This document shows positions 1-7,748 of a DNA stretch of 32,851 nt, piece after piece. Numbering within the stretch: the first letter of the stretch is position 1; each line of letters starts with the position of its first letter. The stretch lies in NCBI GenBank assembly GCA_049366815.1, contig JBMNCO010000157.1, positions 1-32,851 of the forward strand, written 5' to 3'. A model generated the notes under the pieces. It was given only the letters and a program-made list of their open reading frames with translations, made no database searches and was not told the DNA's origin. The DNA comes from CAYNYM01 sp049366815. Lineage in GTDB: Bacteria; Desulfobacterota; DSM-4660; Desulfatiglandales; HGW-15. The position numbers and the translations under genes were made by a program.

Positions 1-357
1 AATCTGTCGTGGTTTATTTCCGAACAGACGGCGGGGTTCGGTCGGAACCAGACACATGAATCGTACCGGAGATCATTTTAATAATGCCTTGGACCGGCAT
101 GTTCTCTTCGCTCCGTTCCCTCCGCCGTCCATGTCGATGGTCCCCTGCGGGATTTCGGCCTTTCATCTGTCCTGATTCCGGGCCGAAATAAGTTCGCGCT
201 GAGAAAATCCAGGGCCCTTCCTTTCCGTTGCCCGGGGCGGAACCTTTGTGCAAAGATGATCGTTTTTGACCGCCGGGCTCCTGATCTGGTTGAGACCGGA
301 GTCGAAAATGGACTTGTTTTGGAAACCATCGGGCAGTGGCAAGATATTAAAAATTTT

Positions 358-385
358 TTGAAAAAATTTTTTTTTCTGTTATAGT
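358..385 (+). promoter_or_regulatory. Candidate sigma70-type promoter for the fdh operon
   Basis: TTGAAA (358-363) and TATAGT (380-385) are separated by 16 bases, and a TG lies one base before the -10 (377-378), making it an extended -10. The AT-rich stretch around it would favour melting. It is the best promoter match upstream of fdhA, and would start transcription near position 392. The call rests on consensus match only. Confidence 0.5.
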
Positions 386-449
386 TACGGCGTTTTTCGC
401 TTGGAGACCTGCATCGTAATTAAGCTTCTTTTGTTTCGTCCACCACTTT

Positions 450-465
450 GGCCGGCCGGCCGGCC
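450..465. repeat. (GGCC)4 tandem self-complementary tract
   Basis: Four perfect tandem copies of GGCC form a 16-base fully self-complementary tract within the predicted fdhA leader. The flanks are AT-rich, so the tract stands out. It could fold as a compact GC hairpin, pair between strands, or simply be a chance low-complexity expansion. No function is assigned. Confidence 0.8.
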
Positions 466-507
466 ATTGTTGCTTGTGGGCAAACATAAATATCTCACAT
501 TTTCAGT

Positions 508-537
508 GTTGTGAAATCAAGAGGTCGGAATCACAAC
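508..537. repeat. Inverted repeat GTTGTGA-16-TCACAAC in the fdhA leader
   Basis: GTTGTGA (508-514) is perfectly complementary to TCACAAC (531-537), with a 16-base spacer, about 90 bases before the fdhA start. As DNA it resembles a two-half-site operator. As RNA it would give a seven-pair stem with a large loop. The sequence does not show which, and the regulator is not identifiable from the window. Confidence 0.4.
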
Positions 538-626
538 CGAGTCGTTTGCTTTTGCCTTCAGGTGGGACTCTCATAAACGGTCCGTGTAAAGACCGCAAGA
601 TAAAATAAACTATCAGGATTATAAAA

Positions 627-3395
627 ATGGACGGAGAGAACATCATTTACATCGACGGTCAAGAATTTGCGTTTGAAGAGGGGGAAACGATTCTGGAGGT
701 TGCAAGGCGGAACGGGATAGAAATCCCCACGCTATGCCACCTGAAAGGTGCCACGCCGACCGGTGCGTGCCGGATCTGTGTCGTCGAGGTCGAGGGGGCC
801 AGATCGCTCATGGCCTCCTGTGCGACACCCGCCGCCCGGAACATGAAGGTCAAGACGGCCACAGAACGTGTGATCACCGAGCGGCGCTTGAACATAGAAC
901 TCCTTCTGGCCTCAGGGAACCACAATTGCCTGGTCCAGGATCTGGACATGGACGCATGGACGGATTTTCAACTGGAATCCCTTGGGGTGAAGGAACACGA
1001 AAACCTTTGCCCGGCCTACGGGGATTGCCGCTTGCAGGAATTGGCGGTCAAATACCAGGTCAAGGCGAACCGATTTACGCCTTCCAAGCCCTTTTATCCC
1101 ATTGAAAATGTGAACCCCTTCATTGTGCGGGATTTTTCGCGCTGCATCCTCTGCGGACGGTGTGTGCAGGCATGCAATGATATACAGGTGAACAACGCGA
1201 TCAGCAACGGGTACCGCGGCGCTGAAGGCAAGATCGTGGCAAAGGGGGATCGGGCACTGAAGGATTCGGATTGCGTGTTTTGCGGCGAGTGTGTTCAGGC
1301 CTGTCCTGTGGGAGCGCTGGTTCCTGTGAAGGACCTGGAATTGGGACCGGCATGCGGTGGGGTGAAAAAGGTCCGCACCACCTGCTCCTATTGCGGGGTG
1401 GGGTGTCAGATGTATCTCCACGTTCGGGACGGGAAGGTCGTGAAGGTTACCGGCGTCGAAGAGCTGCCCCCCAACTACGGAAGCCTGTGCGTGAAGGGAC
1501 GATTCGGATATGACTTTATTCATGATGAGAACCGGCTGAAAAAACCTCTGATCAAGGAAGACGGATCCTTCCGGGAGGCAAGCTGGGACGAAGCAGCGGA
1601 TCTTGTGGCAAAGAGACTGGGGAAAATCAAAGAGGCATCCGGTCCCGATTCCATCGGGGTGTTGACCAGCGCCCGGATCACCAATGAAGAGAACTACTTG
1701 GCGCAGAAGTTTGCAAGGATTGTTCTGGAGACGAATAACGTTGATCACTGTGCACGGCTCTGACACTCCTCCACGGTGGCCGGTCTGGCCGCCGCCTTCG
1801 GCAGCGGTGCAATGACGAACCCGATTGAGGATATCGAGAAGGCCGAAGTCATCCTGGTCACCGGGTCGAATACCACGGAGAACCACCCGGTCCTTTCCTC
1901 CTATGTGAAACGTGCGGTGACCTTTAAGGGGGCCAGGCTTATCGTGGTGGACCCCCGGAAGATCGATATCACACGTTTTGCATCCAAATGGCTGCGCCCG
2001 AAACTCGGCACGGACGTGGCCTGGATCAATGGGATAATGCATGTGATCATCAAGGAAGGCCTCTATCCTGAGGAATATGTGAAATCGCGGACCGTCGGGT
2101 TTGAGGAACTCGAGAAGACGGTCGCAAAATATACGCCGGAATATGTGAAAGAAATCACGGGAATATCCGAGGAGGACCTTGTGGAGGCCGCCCGCTTGTA
2201 CGGATCCGCAAGGGCGGCGTCCATCCTTTATGCCATGGGCATCACCCAGCATACCACCGGCACGGACAACGTGAAATCCCTTGCGAATCTGGCGATGCTC
2301 TGCGGAAACGTGGGCGTTCCGGGCGGCGGCGTGAATCCTCTTCGCGGACAGAACAATGTGCAGGGTGCCTGTGACATGGGCGGCTTGCCCAACGTCTTCA
2401 CCGGCTACCAGCAGGTGGGGGATCCCGCCGTCCGTGAGCGTATGGCCGAGGCATGGGACGTGCCGAGCCTGCCGGATAGCCCCGGACTCACCGCGACAAG
2501 GATGATGCAAGAGGCCCATGAGGGAAAGCTGAAGGCCATGTATATCATCGGAGAGAATCCCATGGTTTCGGACCCGGATCTGAACCACGCCGAAGAGTGT
2601 CTGAAGGGCCTTGATTTTCTGGTTGTCCAGGACATTTTTATGACCGAAACCGCCAGGATGGCGGACGTGGTTTTACCCTCGGCCTCCTTTGCAGAAAAGG
2701 AGGGGACCTTTACGAATACGGAAAGAAAGGTGCAACGGGTGAGAAAGGCCGTCGAAAGTCCGGGGGAGGCGAGGGAAGACTGGGCGATCATCTGTGATAT
2801 TTCGAGGCGCATGGGCCACGGGATGCATTATGCAGATTCCCGGGCGATCATGGAGGAAATCGGAAAGGTGACGCCCTCCTATTGCGGAATCAATTACCCG
2901 CGGCTGGAGCGTGAGGGCATCCATTGGCCCTGCCCAGGGACGGACCACCCCGGCACGCCGTGCCTCCATATGGACCAGTTTACGTGCGGGCTGGGGGTCT
3001 TTCACGGCATTGAGTATAAACCACCGGCCGAGGTGCCCGATGAAAAATACCCCCTGTATCTGACCACAGGACGGGTTCTCTACCAGTATCACACAGGGAC
3101 GATGACCATGAAGGTGGGTGGACTCAACGAACTGGCTCCTGAATGTTTTGTAGAGATGGCGAGGGAGGACGCGAAGGCCTATGGATTGTCCGACGGGGAC
3201 ATGGTACGGATAGGCTCGCGAAGGGGAGAAATTGAGGCGAAGACAAAGATATCGGATAAGGCGGTTGCGGGGACTGTCTTTGTGCCCTTTCACTATGCGG
3301 GCGCCGCAATAAACAGGCTGACCAACGCGGCCCTGGATCCCGTGGCCGGAATTCCTGAATTCAAGGTCTGTGCCGTTCGCGTGTCGAAAAGCTAG
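627..3395 (+). CDS. fdhA: Selenocysteine-containing NAD-linked formate dehydrogenase catalytic subunit
   Basis: This 922-residue protein should oxidise formate to CO2, or reduce CO2, at a molybdenum- or tungsten-bis(pterin) site. The in-frame TGA at 1761-1763 encodes Sec379 in the context ARL-U-HSSTVAG, the usual formate dehydrogenase active site, and both halves share one frame. Domains in order: NuoG-like [2Fe-2S] (Cys37, 48, 51, 65); a His/Cys cluster region (His99, Cys101, Cys128, Cys134); two [4Fe-4S] motifs (Cys173/176/179/183 and Cys216/219/222/226); the formate dehydrogenase [4Fe-4S] motif (Cys253/256/260/288); the molybdopterin oxidoreductase domain; and a C-terminal dinucleotide-binding domain beginning near YPLYLTTGR. 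The ATG at 627 follows an AGGA. The NuoG-like N-terminus and the downstream NuoE/NuoF genes indicate a soluble NAD-dependent, possibly electron-bifurcating, enzyme. Conventional gene calling would split it at the TGA. Confidence 0.95.
1761..1794 (+). promoter_or_regulatory. SECIS element directing selenocysteine insertion
   Basis: The UGA at 1761-1763 is followed by a stem of eight pairs: 1774-1781 with 1787-1794, including one G-U pair. The apical loop is GGUCU (1782-1786). From memory of E. coli fdhF, its SECIS has the same GGUCU loop starting at the same distance, position 22 counting from the U of UGA. This is the SelB-binding signature, so the codon is recoding rather than a nonsense mutation. 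The element lies entirely inside the coding sequence, as is normal in bacteria. Confidence 0.92.
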
Positions 3396-3409
3396 GAGGA
3401 GATTGGATT

Positions 3410-3910
3410 ATGTATGAAGCAGAGAGGCTTGCGGCGATCAATCCTGACCTTACGCTGGAACGCATGGCCGGGGTCGACCGGATCATCGAGCGCTATCGAG
3501 GCAAACCGGGAAATCTCATTCCTGTCCTGGAGGAGTGCCAGGGAGTGGTCGGCTATCTTCCCATTGCACTCCAGGAATATATTGCGCATGAGTTGAATAT
3601 CCCGGGCAGCACGGTTTATGGCGTGGTCACCTTTTATTCCTTTTTCTCCATGGTGCCCAAGGGCCGTCATACCATCAAGGTTTGTATGGGTACCGCGTGC
3701 TACGTGCGAGGCACCAGGGCGATCCTCGAACGCCTCAAAAATGATTTTGGGTTGGAGGTTGATAAGACATCGGAGGATCGGCGCTTTACCCTCAAGGCGG
3801 TGCGTTGCCTGGGGGCCTGCGGCCTGGCGCCCGCGGTCGTGATCGATGAGGACACTCACGGCGGCGTAAGGCCCGACAAGGTCGAGAATATTTTAAAAAG
3901 ATATCAATGA
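3410..3910 (+). CDS. nuoE: NuoE/HydC-like [2Fe-2S] subunit of the formate dehydrogenase complex
   Basis: A 166-residue protein of the complex I 24-kDa (NuoE) family with the usual helical N-terminus and thioredoxin-like C-terminal half. The four cluster ligands are in CMGTAC and CLGAC, the family's C-x4-C ... C-x3-C arrangement. It should relay electrons between the flavin of the NuoF-type subunit and the Fe-S chain of FdhA in the cytoplasm. The start ATG at 3410 is preceded by AGGAGGAG at a good distance, and the gene begins 14 bases after fdhA ends. Its length is typical for the family. Confidence 0.92.
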   Translation: MYEAERLAAINPDLTLERMAGVDRIIERYRGKPGNLIPVLEECQGVVGYLPIALQEYIAHELNIPGSTVYGVVTFYSFFSMVPKGRHTIKVCMGTACYVRGTRAILERLKNDFGLEVDKTSEDRRFTLKAVRCLGACGLAPAVVIDEDTHGGVRPDKVENILKRYQ

Positions 3911-3938
3911 GCAGTGCCCTGTTTTTTAGGTGATCGCC

Positions 3939-4298
3939 GTGAAACTCTCAGAGGTCAGAGACATTCTTAAGGCTACCGTAGTCGTGGGAGAAGAGAAGCT
4001 GGATATTTCCATCGAAAAGGGAGCGGGCAGCGATTTGATGAGCGATCTGCTCAGGGGACCTACCAGCGGTGTCGTCCTGCTTTCGGGGCTGAATAACCTC
4101 CAGGTGATCCGAACGTCCATTGTTGCCGGAGTAGCGGCTGTCGTTTTGGTCAGAGGTAAGATCCCGGACCAGGAGATGATCCAGAAGGCGCGCGATCACG
4201 ATCTGCCCTTCCTGTCAACGCCGTTTACCATGTTCACGGCCTGCGGAAGGCTTTTCGGGAAAGGGCTTCGCGGTGTGGACGTGAAGTTCTCCCGGTGA
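3939..4298 (+). CDS. DRTGG-domain protein 1
   Basis: A small (119-residue) protein resembling stand-alone DRTGG-domain proteins, a domain also found in some CBS-domain regulators and phosphotransacetylase-like proteins. It begins KLSEVRDILKATVV and contains GPTSGVVLLSG and AVVLVRGKIPDQEMI segments. I chose GTG 3939 because AGGTGATC (3928-3935) is an eight-base match to the 16S anti-Shine-Dalgarno just before it; GTG 3930 is a possible alternative. It is about 27% smaller than many enzymes, has no catalytic motif that I recognise, and is likely a ligand-binding or protein-interaction module. A second copy lies at 6036-6383. A regulatory role in the operon is inference. Confidence 0.75.
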   Translation: MKLSEVRDILKATVVVGEEKLDISIEKGAGSDLMSDLLRGPTSGVVLLSGLNNLQVIRTSIVAGVAAVVLVRGKIPDQEMIQKARDHDLPFLSTPFTMFTACGRLFGKGLRGVDVKFSR

Positions 4299-4315
4299 GA
4301 TATGTGCTTTGAGCC

Positions 4316-4753
4316 ATGCCCCATCTGAGCAAGAGTTTTCATATAAAACACAGGGATTTTATCCATGGGGGTGAGGTATCTATTCAGATCCAGGAACTGA
4401 TGAAGACCATCGGATTTGATCCTGAGCAGATTCGCCGTATCGCCATCTGTGCCTATGAATCGGAAATGAATGTGGTGATGCACGGCGGAGATGGGCTCAT
4501 GTCTCTGGAGATGGATCCGGATGCCGTCATTATCGAAGTCAAGGATGACGGCCCTGGAATCGAAGATATTGAAATGGCTATTCAGGAAGGTTACAGTACG
4601 GCCTCGAAGGAAGATCGTGAAATGGGATTCGGGGCGGGCATGGGGCTGCCCAACATCAAAAAGAACGCCGATTCCTTTGAGATCAAATCTTGGAAAGGGG
4701 GAGGCACTCATCTGAAAATGTGCTTCTGGCTGAGCCGGAGCGATGAAAAGTAG
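4316..4753 (+). CDS. RsbT/anti-sigma-factor-like HATPase protein 1
   Basis: A 145-residue single-domain GHKL ATPase of the serine/threonine kinase (RsbW/RsbT) type. The N box is YESEMNVVMH, the first glycine box is DDGPGI, and the second is GFGAGMGLPNI. There is no histidine-phosphotransfer domain, so it is not a classical histidine kinase. Relatives phosphorylate or sequester partner proteins. No RsbV- or sigma-like partner is encoded nearby, so its target may be one of the neighbouring DRTGG, PHP or H-cluster proteins. The ribosome site before ATG 4316 is weak, and the 3' end overlaps the next gene by 11 bases, suggesting translational coupling. Confidence 0.85.
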   Translation: MPHLSKSFHIKHRDFIHGGEVSIQIQELMKTIGFDPEQIRRIAICAYESEMNVVMHGGDGLMSLEMDPDAVIIEVKDDGPGIEDIEMAIQEGYSTASKEDREMGFGAGMGLPNIKKNADSFEIKSWKGGGTHLKMCFWLSRSDEK

Positions 4754-6020
4754 AGAGAGAAAAAACCGTTTTTCACATTATGTTCGGATCAATCCAGCCC
4801 TGTGCAACGGTTGCGTCCTTTGCATGAAGGCCTGTCCTACCAAAGCCATTCGTGTCAGGGGAGAAAAGGCCCACATCGAAGGGGCATGCATAGATTGCGG
4901 CGAATGTATCAGGGTGTGCCCCAGGGGGGCGATAAAGGCCGTTACTACAGGGTATGATGCATCGAAGATGAAAAGCAACGCTATACTCAGCGTCTCTCCG
5001 GTCTTCTATGCGCAGTTCGGTGATGATGTGAGTCCGAACGATGTCCTTTCAGCCCTTAAAAAGGCTTTCAAGCACGTTTATGATCAGGCGGCCTCTGTCG
5101 TTGAGCTTTTCAATTTGGCGACGGAATTTTATATTCAGGAAAGACGTGAAAACCAGGATGAAACATGGCCCCTAATATCCTCTGTCTGTCCTGTTGTAAC
5201 CCGGCTCATTGCCTATCGTTTTCCCTCTTTGCTGAAAAATATTATTCCCATTGTACCGCCGCGGGAGATTGCGGCTCGCGAGTTGAAACGGAGCCTTTAC
5301 GGTAATCCCAGTTTTAAGAGCGAGGAATTCGGTATCTATCATGTCTCCCCCTGTTCGGCCAAGATGATTTCAATTAAAGAGTCAGTTCTCCTGGAGGCCT
5401 CATATCTTGATGGGGCCCTTGGAATCAACGAAATCTATGATGTGGTGAAGAGAGAATTTGGAAAGGCGGATAAGGATGTCATGCCTGAGCGGTTCATCGG
5501 CAGCGGTCTCGGATGGGGGATGTCAGGAGGAGAGATAGCGGGGCTTGAAAGCGGCAGATTTCTTGCGGTGTCCGGTATGCAGGAGACCATCCGATATCTT
5601 GAAAAAATTGAGATGGGACTGCTCAGTGATATTGAATATGTGGAATTCAGGACCTGTTCGGAGGGCTGCATCGGGGGGCCCCTCACGGTCACGGACAAGT
5701 ATCAGGCCAAAAACACCCTCCAAAAATTTGTAAAGATTTTCGGTGTGGAGAGAAGGTTGGATTGCGCTGAAGTTCGCGAGGCATACGAAGCCGGGTGGTT
5801 CTTTATTGACAAAGAGCGGGTTCCGCTGCAGGACCCTTCGAAGGGTCTGTCAGTTGACGAGGCCCTTCGACGCCAGGAAGCGGTTGAGAAGGTTTATCGC
5901 CTTTTGCCGCTAAAGGAATGCGGGATATGTGGAAGCCCTGATTGCAGGACCTTTGCTGAGGATGTGGTGGACGGCAGGGCCGAATTGTCTCAATGCCCCT
6001 TGCACAGTGGAGGGGGATAA
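4743..6020 (+). CDS. Diverged [FeFe]-hydrogenase-like H-cluster protein, putative redox or H2 sensor
   Basis: A 425-residue protein with two N-terminal [4Fe-4S] ferredoxin motifs (Cys21/24/27/31 and Cys49/52/55/59) and an iron-hydrogenase large-subunit-like domain (about 80-340). The C-terminal Cys cluster (Cys393, 396, 401, 418) resembles a Fes-type [4Fe-4S] domain. The four H-cluster ligands seem conserved: Cys149 in SSVCP, Cys204 in SPCSAK, and Cys305/Cys309 in TCSEGCIGG. The residue before Cys149 is Val148, where catalytic enzymes have the proton-transfer cysteine. Putative sensory [FeFe] hydrogenases also lack that cysteine (established knowledge). Its place among kinase-like and DRTGG genes supports a sensing role. 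No maturation genes (hydE, hydF, hydG) are in the window. Confidence 0.8.
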   Translation: MKSRERKNRFSHYVRINPALCNGCVLCMKACPTKAIRVRGEKAHIEGACIDCGECIRVCPRGAIKAVTTGYDASKMKSNAILSVSPVFYAQFGDDVSPNDVLSALKKAFKHVYDQAASVVELFNLATEFYIQERRENQDETWPLISSVCPVVTRLIAYRFPSLLKNIIPIVPPREIAARELKRSLYGNPSFKSEEFGIYHVSPCSAKMISIKESVLLEASYLDGALGINEIYDVVKREFGKADKDVMPERFIGSGLGWGMSGGEIAGLESGRFLAVSGMQETIRYLEKIEMGLLSDIEYVEFRTCSEGCIGGPLTVTDKYQAKNTLQKFVKIFGVERRLDCAEVREAYEAGWFFIDKERVPLQDPSKGLSVDEALRRQEAVEKVYRLLPLKECGICGSPDCRTFAEDVVDGRAELSQCPLHSGGG

Positions 6021-6035
6021 AGGGGATTGTCAGGC

Positions 6036-6383
6036 ATGAGAGTCAAGGATCTTCTGGAGAGGATAGAGCTGGAGGTGTTCGCCGGAGAGACCGGGCTGGA
6101 AAGGGAAGTTGAAAGCGGATACTGCGGGGATCTCCTCAGTGACGTGATGGCCCATTCCCCTAAGGGAGCCGTGTGGTTTACGGTTCAGTCCCATCAGAAC
6201 ATCGTGGCGGTGGCACTTTTGAAGGAAATGGCGGCCATCATTCTGGTCAACGGCCGCAGGCCAGATGAGGATACAATGGCCAAGGCCGACCAGGAAGGAA
6301 TCCCGGTTATGGTTACATCGCTGGGGGCCTACGAGGCGGCCGGAGTTCTTTGGACGGCCGGTGCGGGCGGAAGGGATCGGTGA
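6036..6383 (+). CDS. DRTGG-domain protein 2
   Basis: A 115-residue paralogue of the protein at 3939-4298, with the same plan: RVKDLLERIEL at the start, a GYCGDLLSDVMAHSPKGAVWFTV centre shortened here to its key GDLLSDVM and AVWFTV parts, and AAIILVNGRRPDEDTM near the end. I chose ATG 6036; TTG 6027 is in frame but poorly placed relative to the GGAGGGGG ribosome site. Its stop overlaps the start of the PHP gene (GTGA). Two diverged DRTGG proteins in one operon suggests two partners or two ligands; this is inference. Confidence 0.75.
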   Translation: MRVKDLLERIELEVFAGETGLEREVESGYCGDLLSDVMAHSPKGAVWFTVQSHQNIVAVALLKEMAAIILVNGRRPDEDTMAKADQEGIPVMVTSLGAYEAAGVLWTAGAGGRDR

Positions 6384-7126
6384 GGCTCTATAAGGCGGAT
6401 CTTCATATCCATTCCTGCCTTTCCCCTTGTGGTGAACTGGATATGAGTCCCAGGGGGATCGTTGAAAGGGGCATGGCGATCGGCCTGGATCTGATCTCCG
6501 TCTGCGACCACAATTCGGCGGAGAATGTGGGCGCCGTCATGAGGGCCGGATCTTCAAGAGGCCTGCCTGTCCTTGCAGGGCTGGAGATCAATTCCCTGGA
6601 GGAGGTCCATTCGTTGGCCCTCTTTGACAGGGAAGAACAGGCCCTCAGCATGCAGGCCTTTGTATATGAGCATCTGAAGGGAACCAATCGACCTGAATTT
6701 TTTGGAGATCAGGTCGTTGCCAATGAGTACGATGAAGTCGAAGACTTCAATGACCGTTTGTTGATCGGCGCCACCCAGATACCTCTTAAGGAAATCATCC
6801 GAGAAGTACATCGTTTGGGTGGTGTCAGCATTGCATCTCACGTGGATCGCCCGAGCTTCAGTGTTTTGAGCCAGCTCGGTTTTATTCCAGCGGACCTGGA
6901 ACTGGATGCCCTTGAGATCTCCTCGCGAATGAAAAGAGAGGGAATCGGGAAAGCCCTCCCGGAAACTGAAGGCTTTCCGATTGTGACCTTCTCGGATGCC
7001 CATTTCCTGGGAGAGATCGGAAAGGCCTCGACCCTCTTTCAAATGGAGCGTCCGAACATTGGAGAGATCCGCTTGGCCCTGGCAGGGGAATCGGGTCGCG
7101 GTATCGTTGTGGATAAGGGGTTGTGA
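6380..7126 (+). CDS. PHP-domain metal-dependent phosphoesterase-like protein
   Basis: A 248-residue PHP-fold protein. Metal-binding motifs are visible in order: DLHIHSCLSP (HxH) at the N-terminus, SVCDHNSAEN, GLEINSLEEVH, SIASHVDRPSF, and TFSDAHFLGE near the C-terminus. These match the PHP hydrolase pattern of His and Asp ligands, so a metal-dependent phosphoester hydrolase is likely. The substrate is unknown. GTG 6380 overlaps the previous stop by four bases (GTGA) and puts the HxH motif at residues 8-10, as in relatives; an upstream TTG would add ten residues. Lying between DRTGG and HATPase genes, it could oppose a kinase or degrade a signalling nucleotide, which is inference. Confidence 0.85.
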   Translation: MRLYKADLHIHSCLSPCGELDMSPRGIVERGMAIGLDLISVCDHNSAENVGAVMRAGSSRGLPVLAGLEINSLEEVHSLALFDREEQALSMQAFVYEHLKGTNRPEFFGDQVVANEYDEVEDFNDRLLIGATQIPLKEIIREVHRLGGVSIASHVDRPSFSVLSQLGFIPADLELDALEISSRMKREGIGKALPETEGFPIVTFSDAHFLGEIGKASTLFQMERPNIGEIRLALAGESGRGIVVDKGL

Positions 7127-7671
7127 GAGAGCTGTCCCTCCATATTATGGACATCGTGGAAAATGGCATCAGCGCCGGGGCGGATCTCATTGGTATCGAG
7201 ATCCGGGATGTGCCGGCGGAAAACCTTTTATGCATAACCATCAGGGACAATGGCCGGGGTATACCGGAGGACCTTCTTGAAAAGGTGACGGATCCGTTTT
7301 TTACATCCCGGACAACGCGGCGGGTGGGCCTCGGACTCTCCCTTTTCTTGGTTGCCGCCAGGCGGTGTGACGGAGAATTCGGGATAAGCTCAAAAGAAGG
7401 GCTGGGAACGACCGTGACGGCGACATTCAAACGGGATCACATCGATCTGGCTCCCATGGGAGACATGGAAGGAACCCTGACCAGTCTGATCATGGGGAGC
7501 CCGCATGTGGATTTTGTTTGTTTGTACGAGGCGGAAGGCAGGCGTTTTCTGCTGGATACGAGGGAGATACGTAAGGAATTGGAGGAGGTACCCATGAATC
7601 ACCCCCAGGTCCTGAAATATATTTCTGAAACCATAAGAGAGGGTCTCAAAGAATTGTCGGGGAGGGTGTAA
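7123..7671 (+). CDS. HATPase-domain protein 2 (histidine-kinase-like ATPase)
   Basis: A 182-residue protein whose first 105 residues form a GHKL ATPase domain. The N box is MDIVENGISAGA, the first glycine box is IRDNGRGIPEDL, and the F box is DPFFTSR. The second glycine box is RRVGLGLSL. No dimerisation/phosphoacceptor histidine domain precedes it. The C-terminal 75 residues are a separate region I do not recognise. It begins at GTG 7123, overlapping the PHP stop in a GTGA, which points to coupled translation. It is more like a histidine-kinase core than the RsbT-type protein at 4316, so the two ATPases are probably not interchangeable. Confidence 0.85.
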   Translation: MRELSLHIMDIVENGISAGADLIGIEIRDVPAENLLCITIRDNGRGIPEDLLEKVTDPFFTSRTTRRVGLGLSLFLVAARRCDGEFGISSKEGLGTTVTATFKRDHIDLAPMGDMEGTLTSLIMGSPHVDFVCLYEAEGRRFLLDTREIRKELEEVPMNHPQVLKYISETIREGLKELSGRV

Positions 7672-7748
7672 GGTCCGGCCCGGGCGGGCGACATCCGGTG
7701 TTGAGGGTAACCGCCGGAAGGTCGACAGTAAGACAGGGAGGAAAGGGT

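Larger units (their letters stand above)
1..626. other. Gene-free leader region upstream of fdhA
   Basis: I see no convincing protein gene in these 626 bases. Two overlapping minus-strand open frames between 14 and 329 have arginine/serine/proline-rich translations with no recognisable motif. The notable content is an AT-rich block at about 346-385 containing a good promoter, a (GGCC)4 tract at 450-465 and an inverted repeat at 508-537. All of these lie upstream of fdhA. If transcription starts near 392 the leader is about 235 nt, long enough for RNA-level control. I could not match it to a riboswitch class by eye. Confidence 0.6.

Noticed and set aside
14..329. Two small minus-strand open frames in the leader region
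   Set aside because: Low-complexity Arg/Ser/Pro-rich translations, mutually overlapping and without ribosome sites or motifs.
392..626. Molybdenum/tungsten-cofactor riboswitch in the fdhA leader
   Set aside because: Plausible by context, but I could not trace the conserved stems by eye; needs a covariance-model search.
1761..1763. TGA read as a true stop splitting fdhA into two genes or a pseudogene
   Set aside because: Both halves are in one frame, the codon sits at the known active-site position, and a canonical SECIS hairpin follows.
912..2588. 558-residue open frame on the minus strand opposite fdhA
   Set aside because: It is antisense to a clearly conserved gene, its translation has no recognisable domain, and long antisense frames are expected from the codon bias here.
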